From: Acidobacteria bacterium UBA2161
GTDB taxonomy: Bacteria; Acidobacteriota; Vicinamibacteria; Vicinamibacterales; UBA823
Direction of reading: 5' to 3'
Length of the DNA: 19,188 nucleotides
Assembly (NCBI GenBank): GCA_002328835.1
Contig: DCWN01000023.1
Span: forward strand, 1 to 19,188
Below the pieces are notes generated by a model. The model had not been told where the DNA came from. It did no database searches and saw nothing but the letters and a program-made list of their open reading frames with translations. Below, one piece after another: positions 12,825 through 19,188 of the stretch (position 1 is its first letter; each line of letters starts with the position of its first letter). The translations under genes and the position numbers were made by a program.

Positions 12825-15415
12825 ATCGCGTTGAACAGCAGCTTGAAGGTCCCGTGGGGTTGGCCGCGGTGCTGGACTCTGAACCCGAGTAAGACGACAC
12901 GGCCTGCCTCGACCTCGGCTTCGACGACGGCCGCGCGTCCCTCGATCACCCGATCGCCCAGCAGCCAGCCGCTCTTCAGCAGGTCGTCGTCGGGGTAGGT
13001 CGCCACGGCGGTGACCGCCGGGTCGGGCTCGGGTGTCGCGCCGACCATCCGTTCGCGGCGGCCGAGCGGTCGCCCGAGCGCGAACGCCGGACTCCGCGAG
13101 AAGAACGCGGTCGTCTCTTCGGGCATGCCGTAGCCGAGCGGATGCTCCGGATCCACGTCGAGCCGAAGCAGCGTGCCCGGGATGAAGAAATCGTCGTCCG
13201 ACTGCCCGGACGTGACGTCCCGAATCGGCAGGTCGAAGATCTCGAGCGGCAGCTCGCTTGCCGAGTCCATCGCTACCAGGGTCCCGCCTTCCACGACGAA
13301 GTCGTAGAGGCTGGCAGCACCTCGGATCGTCATTCCACCGGCGTACTCGGCGGGCATCCGGTCGGCGGAGAGCCCGCGCAGCATGCTGCTGTAGGACGCA
13401 TCCGGCAAGACGATGACGTCGTAGGCTTCGGCGAGATCGCCGGCACGGATCTCGGCGTCGTGGAGCTGCGCGTAGTCGAACTCGAATTGTTCCAACACCC
13501 AGCGGGTCCAGCCTTCGTCCATGTTGCCGCCCCACGCGTGGTACAGCCCGACACGCGGTCGGCTGAGCGGCGCCGTGTCGACGCTGGGTGTCGAGCCGAG
13601 CGCCGAGATCCGCAGGCCGAGCGCCCGGGCGGTCTCCTCGACGCGGGCGTGGGTTACGTCGCCCGCGGCGACCAGGAACGTTCCCGCCGGCCAGGTCGTC
13701 TCGCCGATCTCGACGGCCGCTGTCGTGCGAGACACGCGCTCACCGGCGGCCAGGAAGCGGTTCACCGCGGTGAACGCATCGTTCACCTTCGGGTCGATCG
13801 CGTAGGCGTCGGCCGCCCGGCCCGACACGCTGCCGTTGGGCGCCGACGCCCATTCCACCGGTTCGAGCGCGAGTTCCGCCCGTTGCGAACCCAGCCCCGA
13901 GTGCTTCCGCACGTCGACCCCCATCTGATGCGGCAGCGTCCAGCCGCTGACGTCGTAAGGGCGATCGGGCGGCCCGCCCGGGTAGATGCGCCGATCGGGG
14001 TAGACCTGTGGCGTGAGCAAGTCGGTCAGGTGCGGCCGAAACGGCTGCGCACCCGGCACGATGTAGCTGCCCGCAGGATACGATGCGCCGTCCAGCGTGA
14101 AGGCGGCGTTGGCCAACTCGACGTCGACGCCGCCCCAGCGGAGCACGTTGACGAGCTTCGCGGCGGTCGCCTGGTCCCACTGGTCGGTCGAGATGACGTA
14201 GGTCTCGTTCTCGCCGTCGGCGATCGCCTCCCGACCCATCTGATAGATGTTCGAGAGCCATTCGGCGCGTCGCTTGGCGCCGATGTCCAGCACCGCCATC
14301 GATCCGGTCAGCATGTACTCGCAGCTGTCACGCAGGTGCCACTCGCCGCCCATGTACGGGTTCGGATAGAACGCCGACGGGGCGGTCGTCGATTCGCCGT
14401 TGCCGAACGTGGCCGGGAAGGTCTCGGGGTCGTAGATCGCGGGCGCTGGTGAGGCGTGCGACGTCTCGGTCAGAATGCCGACCATGTTGTGGAAGTACGG
14501 CGCCGTGCGCATTCCGCCGTTCCACCAGGTATCGAAGCCGACCCGGGACACCACGCCCGACTTGCCCTCCTGATCGAACCGCCGCCCCATCGCCGTGCCC
14601 ACCGCGTTGATGCCGCGCATCACCAGTGGCGGGATGTTCGGGTTGACGGGCTCCGCGAAGGGCGGAATGAAGATGCGCGACGGGAACGGCCCGGTCTGGT
14701 GCTGGTTGTAGACGATCTGCGGAAACCATTCCTGATAGAGCTGGCGGCCGATGTTCTGACTCTCGGGTTGGTTGAACATGAACCAGTCACGGTTGTTGTC
14801 GTGGCCGACGTACTTCTGGTACAGCTCGGGCAACGGCGCATCCTCGTACTCGGTGCCGACGTGCCGCATGTACCAGTCGGCCACCAGCGTCGTGCCGTCC
14901 GGATTCATGTTCGGCACCAGGAGAAAGATGACGTTGTCCCGGATGAACCGCATCTCCTCGGTGTCTTCCGTCACCGCGTTGTAGGCCATCCACGGCGCGG
15001 TCTGGGCGTGCGCCACCTCGGTCGAGTGCAGGCCGAAGTCGATCCAGACGATCGCCTTCCCCTCCTCGACGAGTGCCTGCGCTTCGTCCTCGGTCGTGCG
15101 CGCCCGCGCCAGCCGCTGCGAGATCTCCTTATAGCGGTCGAGATTCCGCATGTTGTCTTCCGACGAGATGATGGCCATGAGCTGGGTGCGGCCCTCGGCG
15201 GTCTCGCCGATGTCGACCAGCTGCATCCGGTCGGTCGCCCGATCGAGCACGCGGAAGTACTCGGCGATCTGTTCGTAGGTGGCCAGCTTGTAGTCGGCGC
15301 ACGGCGCCCAGCCGATGACGCTTTCGGGCGTCGGCGCGGTCGCTTGCTCGGCCGGCGCCAGGGCCGGAATCGCCAGGAACGGAACGAGGGCAACGAGATG
15401 GGACCAGCGCTTCAT
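12806..15415 (-). CDS. Secreted M14-family zinc carboxypeptidase-like peptidase with C-terminal GATase1-like domain
   Basis: An 869-residue protein with a signal peptide (MKRWSHLVALVPFLAIPALA, likely cut near APAEQ). The M14 domain spans about 40-400. Zinc ligands are His130 and Glu133 in GLHSTEVAH plus His239 in YNQHQTG; Asn208-Arg209 (DNNRDWF) fit the substrate-binding pair, and Glu317 in LTETSH is the likely general base. Residues about 620-860 (from RPRVGLYHAWGG) resemble a class I glutamine-amidotransferase-like fold without an obvious catalytic triad, common in large environmental M14 proteins. It probably trims peptides outside the inner membrane for nutrition. The ATG at 15415 is chosen because GGAGG lies four bases upstream and it opens the signal peptide; an in-frame GTG at 15442 adds nine unhelpful residues. 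It converges on the inverted-repeat segment. Confidence 0.88.
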   Translation of the reverse strand: MKRWSHLVALVPFLAIPALAPAEQATAPTPESVIGWAPCADYKLATYEQIAEYFRVLDRATDRMQLVDIGETAEGRTQLMAIISSEDNMRNLDRYKEISQRLARARTTEDEAQALVEEGKAIVWIDFGLHSTEVAHAQTAPWMAYNAVTEDTEEMRFIRDNVIFLLVPNMNPDGTTLVADWYMRHVGTEYEDAPLPELYQKYVGHDNNRDWFMFNQPESQNIGRQLYQEWFPQIVYNQHQTGPFPSRIFIPPFAEPVNPNIPPLVMRGINAVGTAMGRRFDQEGKSGVVSRVGFDTWWNGGMRTAPYFHNMVGILTETSHASPAPAIYDPETFPATFGNGESTTAPSAFYPNPYMGGEWHLRDSCEYMLTGSMAVLDIGAKRRAEWLSNIYQMGREAIADGENETYVISTDQWDQATAAKLVNVLRWGGVDVELANAAFTLDGASYPAGSYIVPGAQPFRPHLTDLLTPQVYPDRRIYPGGPPDRPYDVSGWTLPHQMGVDVRKHSGLGSQRAELALEPVEWASAPNGSVSGRAADAYAIDPKVNDAFTAVNRFLAAGERVSRTTAAVEIGETTWPAGTFLVAAGDVTHARVEETARALGLRISALGSTPSVDTAPLSRPRVGLYHAWGGNMDEGWTRWVLEQFEFDYAQLHDAEIRAGDLAEAYDVIVLPDASYSSMLRGLSADRMPAEYAGGMTIRGAASLYDFVVEGGTLVAMDSASELPLEIFDLPIRDVTSGQSDDDFFIPGTLLRLDVDPEHPLGYGMPEETTAFFSRSPAFALGRPLGRRERMVGATPEPDPAVTAVATYPDDDLLKSGWLLGDRVIEGRAAVVEAEVEAGRVVLLGFRVQHRGQPHGTFKLLFNAIYRGGM

Positions 15416-15448
15416 GGAGCCTCCAATGCGGGGTGAGTGCACCGGGGA

Positions 15449-15477
15449 AGGCTATCGGGATACGCGGGACAGCGCAA
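15449..15477 (-). promoter_or_regulatory. Possible sigma70-like promoter of the M14 peptidase gene
   Basis: Minus strand: TTGCGC (15472-15477), 17-base spacer, TAGCCT (15449-15454). Transcription would start about 25-30 bases before the ATG, leaving room for the GGAGG site. Both hexamers are imperfect. Confidence 0.35.
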
Positions 15478-15513
15478 ACGGGCATTGGCGTCGGGAACTC
15501 GTCTCATGCTCTC

Positions 15514-15560
15514 CGGCGGGTGGCGCCGGACCGGGGGAAGGCCGGCGACAGGACCCGCCG
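15514..15560. repeat. Inverted repeat between the WYL regulator and peptidase genes
   Basis: CGGCGGGT (15514-15521) is the exact reverse complement of ACCCGCCG (15553-15560), with 31 bases between. It follows the regulator's stop codon directly and could fold at the 3' end of that transcript. No T run follows. Confidence 0.3.
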
Positions 15561-15563
15561 AGG

Positions 15564-16553
15564 TTACCGGACTTCGGGGTACGCCGCGCGGGCACGTTCG
15601 AGTTCGGCGGCGATGTCATCGGCCAGGTCGGCGGGCGCGACGACGCGTGCCAGCGCACCGAACCCGAGGATCCAGCTTCGGAGCGCCGGGTCGATGCAGA
15701 CCTCGAGGGTGAGACGCAACCCGCCGTCGGGCCGCTCGCTCACCCGCTGCGAAGCGTGCCACTCGCGCTCGCGGATGTAGGGGGCGATCCGCGCGTCGAA
15801 CTCGACCTCCACCGGCTGCGGTGGCCCCTCGCTCATGCCGATGCCGAGCGAGTGGGCCCACAGCTCCAGTGCCAGTTCCTGCGTCGGCTCGAACGTGGTT
15901 TCCAGGAGCGAGAGGCGGTCGATCCGCTCGACCGCGAATGTTCGCATCTGCGTGTACTCCGGCACGTACGCGAACAGGTACAGCCCGCCCTGGGCGTAGA
16001 GCAGCCGGTAGGGCTCGATCAGATACTCCTTCGTCCGGTTGCTCGAGAACGAGTGATACCGCATCGTCGCCTGACGCTGCCTGAGCGTCGCGTCGATGAG
16101 CCGCGCGATCGTGTCGTCGAGCTTGCCGCCCCGGCGCTTCTTGGGCTCGCCCTTAGCCTGCAGGATGGCCGGCAGCCGGTCGAGGAACTGCCGCATCCTG
16201 GGCGTGAGGATCGCCTCGAACTTGGCGAACGCGTTCGCGAGGTCGTGTTGGAACGGCGTACCCGCAAGGCATTCGAGCACGGTGCGGCTGAAGTACAGCG
16301 CGCACAGCTCCGACAGTGTGAACCCGGTGTCTCCCAGGCCCTTGAACGGGCGGGTGTCGAGCTTCCAGAACCGCTTGCCGTCGACCTGTTCGTCGTAGAT
16401 CGGAAACCCGGCGGTTTGCAGCGCTTCGAGATCGCGCCGGATCGTCCGCGTCGTCACCGCCATCTTCTGCGCGAGGCCGTCGATCGTTCCGCGACGCGAC
16501 GCTTCCAGCTCCCGCAGCACGCTCCACTGGCGGATGACTTCGGCGTTTCTCAC
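15564..16553 (-). CDS. WYL-domain transcriptional regulator (YafY/DeoR-like)
   Basis: A 329-residue protein with an N-terminal winged helix-turn-helix (about 5-62, recognition region TTRTIRRDLEALQTAGFPI), a linker with SELCALYFSR, a WYL domain (about 145-220, with EPYRLLYAQGGLYLFAYVPE) and a WCX extension (about 245-325). Proteins of this family repress or activate genes on sensing a small molecule or nucleic acid through the WYL domain. Here the name-giving tripeptide reads LYL rather than WYL. The GTG start at 16553 overlaps the htpG stop in GTGA, so its translation is probably coupled to HtpG synthesis. Targets are unknown; autoregulation of the htpG unit or control of the divergent zinc-protein gene is possible. 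Confidence 0.87.
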   Translation of the reverse strand: MRNAEVIRQWSVLRELEASRRGTIDGLAQKMAVTTRTIRRDLEALQTAGFPIYDEQVDGKRFWKLDTRPFKGLGDTGFTLSELCALYFSRTVLECLAGTPFQHDLANAFAKFEAILTPRMRQFLDRLPAILQAKGEPKKRRGGKLDDTIARLIDATLRQRQATMRYHSFSSNRTKEYLIEPYRLLYAQGGLYLFAYVPEYTQMRTFAVERIDRLSLLETTFEPTQELALELWAHSLGIGMSEGPPQPVEVEFDARIAPYIREREWHASQRVSERPDGGLRLTLEVCIDPALRSWILGFGALARVVAPADLADDIAAELERARAAYPEVR

Positions 16554-18466
16554 AGACCCTTGACCATCAGGTCGCCGATCGCTCGATTGAACCGCGCCGG
16601 GTCGGGGAGTTCCGAGCCTTCGGCGAGGAGCGCGTAGCCGAGCAGGAGCTGCGCGTAGTCGACGAGGACCGAATCGTCCTGATTGGCCTCGAACCGCTCC
16701 TGGAGCTTCGCGGCAATCGGGTGCTTCGGGTTCACCTCGAGGATCCGCTTCTGCTGCGTGACCGCGTCGGCGCCCTGGCTGCGTCGGAGCATCCGTTCGA
16801 GCGCCGGGCTGAGGTCGCCGTCGGCGCCGACGAGGCAGACCGGCGAGGTCGTGAGCCGGGACGACAATCGAGCCTCCTTGATATCATCCGCCAGCGTGGT
16901 CTGCAGGAACTCGAGGAGGCTGCCGTAGCGCTTCCGCTGTTCGGAGAGATCCGCCTCGGCTTGCTTCCGCTCATCCTCGTTGCCCAGCTCCACGGTGCCC
17001 TTGCCGACCGACTTGACCGGCTTCCCGCTGAACTCCTGGACCCGCTCGGCGACCAGTTCGTCGACCGGGTCGACGAGGTAGAGCACTTCGTAGCCCTTCG
17101 ACTGGAAGGCTTCGAGGTGGGGAGAGTGCTCGACGACGGCTCGCGACTCGCCGGTCAGGTAGTAGATCTCCGTCTGCTCCGGTTTCATCCGCGCGACGTA
17201 CTCGTCGAGCGTCGTCAACGCCGACGGATTGTGCGACGACTGAAACAGCAGCAGCGGCAGCAATCGATCCCGAACGTCGCCCTCCCCAGCCACTCCCTCC
17301 TTCAGCACCGGGCCGAACTCGCCCCACAGCGTCCGGAACTTCTCACGGTCGCTCTCGAGCAGCTGCTTTAGGTGGTTGAGGACCTTGCGGCTGAGCCAGC
17401 TCTGCATCTGGCCGATGTGGCGATCCTGCTGGATCATCTCGCGCGACACGTTCAGCGGGAGATCGGCCGCGTCGACGATGCCCTTGACGAAGCGGAGGTA
17501 CGGGGGCAGCAGGTTCTGGCAGCGGTCCATGATCAAGACCCGGCGCACGTACAGCTGGAGGCCGAACTGCTGGTCCCGGAAGTACAGATCGAACGGCGCG
17601 TGCGCCGGCACGAACAGCAGCGCCTGATATTCGAGCCGGCCTTCGGCCCGCAGTGCGAGACGGTCGAGCGGCTCGCCCCAATCGCGTGCGACGTGACGGT
17701 AGAACTCGGTGAACTCCTCGTCGGTGACGTCCGCTGCCGGCCTTGTCCAGATCGGCTGCATCGAGTTCAGGACCCGCTCCTCGGGCGCCGCATCGACTTT
17801 CGCGTCGGGTGCGGGCACCGCGGCCTTGATCGGGTAGCCGACGAAGTCGGAGTAGCGCTTCACCAACCCCTGGAAGACCATCGGATCGATGAAGTCGGCG
17901 AGGCCGTGCTCCGGGTCGGCCGGCTTGAGATGCAGCGTGATGGTCGTGCCGCGGGAGAACCGGTTGTCGTCGGCCAGTTCGTACGTGCCGTCGCCCGTCG
18001 AGCTCCACCGCGTCGCGTTCTCCTCGCCAGCGCGCCGTGTCACGAGCGTTACGCGATCCGCTACCATGAAGACCGAGTAGAAACCGACGCCGAACTGCCC
18101 GATCAGCTGCGCGGCGTCACCGCCCGCAGTCGACTGCAGACGCTCGACCAGTTCGCGCGTTCCCGACTTGGCGATCGTGCCAATGTGCTCGGCGACTTCC
18201 GCGCGGGTCATGCCGATGCCGTTGTCCGAGATCGTGAACGTGCGAGCCTCGGGGTCGGTCTCGAGCCTGATCTCCAACGCCTCGTCGCCTCCCAGAAGAT
18301 CGGCATCCGTGAGGCCCTCGAGTCGCACCCGGTCGAGCGCATCCGATGCGTTCGAGATGAGTTCCCTGAGAAAGATCTCCTTCTGTGAGTACAGCGAGTG
18401 GATGACGATATCGAGCAGCTGCTTGGTTTCCGCCTGGAACTGGAATGTTTCCGCCGAACCGGTCAT
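16550..18466 (-). CDS. htpG: Chaperone HtpG (Hsp90 family)
   Basis: A 638-residue Hsp90, the usual bacterial length. The GHKL ATPase domain shows ELISNASDALD (Asn39, Asp43), DNGIGM (Asp81), IGQFGVGFYSVF (122-133) and GTTITLHL. The middle domain carries NLLPPYLRFVKGIVDAADLP and LNVSREMIQQ, and the C-terminal dimerisation part is complete. It acts in the cytoplasm as an ATP-driven folding clamp. The ATG at 18466 begins MTGSAETFQFQAETKQLLD, the typical family start, with GGAGG nine bases ahead; an in-frame start at 18493 would add nine residues. I see no CIRCE element and no good sigma32 promoter, so heat control is not evident from the DNA. It is followed, with a four-base overlap, by the WYL regulator. 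Confidence 0.95.
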   Translation of the reverse strand: MTGSAETFQFQAETKQLLDIVIHSLYSQKEIFLRELISNASDALDRVRLEGLTDADLLGGDEALEIRLETDPEARTFTISDNGIGMTRAEVAEHIGTIAKSGTRELVERLQSTAGGDAAQLIGQFGVGFYSVFMVADRVTLVTRRAGEENATRWSSTGDGTYELADDNRFSRGTTITLHLKPADPEHGLADFIDPMVFQGLVKRYSDFVGYPIKAAVPAPDAKVDAAPEERVLNSMQPIWTRPAADVTDEEFTEFYRHVARDWGEPLDRLALRAEGRLEYQALLFVPAHAPFDLYFRDQQFGLQLYVRRVLIMDRCQNLLPPYLRFVKGIVDAADLPLNVSREMIQQDRHIGQMQSWLSRKVLNHLKQLLESDREKFRTLWGEFGPVLKEGVAGEGDVRDRLLPLLLFQSSHNPSALTTLDEYVARMKPEQTEIYYLTGESRAVVEHSPHLEAFQSKGYEVLYLVDPVDELVAERVQEFSGKPVKSVGKGTVELGNEDERKQAEADLSEQRKRYGSLLEFLQTTLADDIKEARLSSRLTTSPVCLVGADGDLSPALERMLRRSQGADAVTQQKRILEVNPKHPIAAKLQERFEANQDDSVLVDYAQLLLGYALLAEGSELPDPARFNRAIGDLMVKGL

Positions 18467-18512
18467 GGGTCGCGTCCTCCGAATTGGCCTCAAATGGCCT
18501 GAATAATCCCCA

Positions 18513-18542
18513 ATTGTAGTCAGTTTCCAGGGGCGAAGAAAA
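18513..18542 (-). promoter_or_regulatory. Possible htpG promoter
   Basis: On the minus strand a good -10, TACAAT (18513-18518), is preceded after 18 bases by a weak -35, TTTTCT (18537-18542). Transcription would start near 18506, about 40 bases before the ATG. Between the two is AGGCCATTTGAGGCCA, a six-base direct repeat close to the ribosome site. Confidence 0.4.
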
Positions 18543-18572
18543 GGCGTGACCTACCCTGTCACCCTCCGTGGC

Positions 18573-18589
18573 TACACTGCATCTTAATG
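18573..18589 (+). promoter_or_regulatory. -10-like element of the zinc-ribbon protein gene, thrB type
   Basis: TACACTGCATCTTAATG matches the thrB start region (11138-11154) at 14 of 17 positions. With TACACT as -10, transcription would begin at about 18585-18587. AAGGAGG (18590-18596) is the ribosome site for the ATG at 18604. Confidence 0.4.
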
Positions 18590-18603
18590 AAGGAGGGCGG
18601 ACC

Positions 18604-19161
18604 ATGAGCCTCAACGCCGAAGCTGGCCCCGATTTTGCTTACATTATTTCTCAGAAGTGCACTGCGGGGTTGGAGATGAGATACCAAACCGACACCTCGG
18701 CACGCCAGCTCGATTTGGAGTACCCGGCGGGCGGGACCCTCGGGTTCCCCGACCCGGTCCCGACTCCGGCCGGGACCAGACCGGAGGAAACTGCCATCGC
18801 TGACGGCGCGGCGACCTGCGCCATCTGCCAGATCCGTCAGGTGATGGTGGACAGTCGGCGCCCCGGTGGCACCGAGCTGTTCCACACGCTCTGCTTCCGG
18901 TGCTATCACGATCAGATGCAGCGGAAGCGAATGGCGAAGCAGCGGCGCGCCAAGGCCGCGGTCCGGGGCGCGTCGGATGACCTGCTCGAGACCCTGCGCC
19001 CGCGAGCGCCGAGGCCGCGCGAGCCGAAGTACCGTGCGCTGGAACTCCGCCGCCGGCAAGCTCAGATGGCTGCGCGTCGCCAGATCGACAGCACGTCGAC
19101 CGATCAGTTCCGGGCGCGCCGGATCGCCCGCGCCGCCGCGCTCGCCGGCCGCGTGGGGTGA
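18604..19161 (+). CDS. Small zinc-ribbon protein with basic Arg-rich tail, unrecognised
   Basis: A 185-residue protein with no signal peptide. The middle holds a four-cysteine cluster: CAIC at 72-75 and CFRC at 97-100, within TELFHTLCFRCYHDQ, spaced as in a zinc ribbon. The N-terminal 65 residues are Pro/Gly-containing with no clear fold. From about residue 105 the protein is very rich in Arg, Lys and Ala and helical, as in nucleic-acid- or ribosome-binding tails. The ATG at 18604 is favoured by AAGGAGG seven bases upstream; an in-frame GTG at 18568 would place the start inside the promoter-like element. It is divergent from htpG with a 137-base shared control region. I cannot name a family; function in RNA, DNA or stress regulation is only a guess. 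Confidence 0.7.
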   Translation: MSLNAEAGPDFAYIISQKCTAGLEMRYQTDTSARQLDLEYPAGGTLGFPDPVPTPAGTRPEETAIADGAATCAICQIRQVMVDSRRPGGTELFHTLCFRCYHDQMQRKRMAKQRRAKAAVRGASDDLLETLRPRAPRPREPKYRALELRRRQAQMAARRQIDSTSTDQFRARRIARAAALAGRVG

Positions 19162-19188
19162 GGCCCCGCCTTCGCCCTCCGGGCTTCG

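Noticed and set aside
18513..18540. Heat-shock sigma32 promoter or CIRCE element for htpG
   Set aside because: CTGGAAA resembles a sigma32 -35, but no CCCCAT-type -10 follows on that strand, and no CIRCE-like inverted repeat is present.

Overview
The window is 19.2 kb of GC-rich, densely coded bacterial DNA with very GC-rich third codon positions. An outer-membrane receptor with a carboxypeptidase-regulatory-like N-terminus, a sulfatase-like/TPR fusion, a large secreted M14 peptidase and Tat-exported aminotransferases together suggest an Acidobacteriota relative, perhaps Vicinamibacteria. That placement is inference from gene content; there is no rRNA or marker tree to confirm it. I saw no tRNA, rRNA, CRISPR array or recognisable transposase.

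Left part, all minus strand. The first 331 bases hold the N-terminus of a TonB-dependent-receptor-type protein with a good sigma70-like promoter, behind a comparatively AT-rich gap. Next comes a probable four-gene run, read from 5574 down to 704: an OFA-family MFS transporter, a membrane-anchored methyltransferase, a secreted cupin and a membrane-anchored sulfatase-like/TPR protein. Then an APC-family permease is followed 7 bases later by an ACMSD-family amidohydrolase that starts with TTG. Upstream of these, two tandem class-I PLP aminotransferases of the HisC type form their own unit. They have strong ribosome sites and end at a good intrinsic terminator (8136-8176). The downstream copy has a complete Tat signal; the upstream copy keeps the twin arginines but has lost the hydrophobic core.

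Middle. A 519-base divergent gap (10633-11151) carries a 32-base operator-like dyad and two GC-rich stem-loops. The homoserine kinase gene thrB (plus) follows and appears to be transcribed leaderless. Directly after its stop codon comes the most unusual structure in the window: a 666-base segment (12112-12777) bounded by near-identical inverted repeats, 17 bases exact plus a further 8-9 bases. It contains only small unrecognised ORFs, one with a zinc-finger pattern, and lies between the convergent ends of thrB and the M14 peptidase gene.

Right part. The secreted M14 peptidase (minus) is followed by a WYL-type regulator that overlaps the end of htpG by four bases (GTGA), so htpG and the regulator are probably translationally coupled. 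Divergent from htpG is a gene for a small CxxC/CxxC zinc-ribbon protein with an Arg-rich tail. Its promoter/start region closely resembles that of thrB. The window ends 27 bases after this gene.
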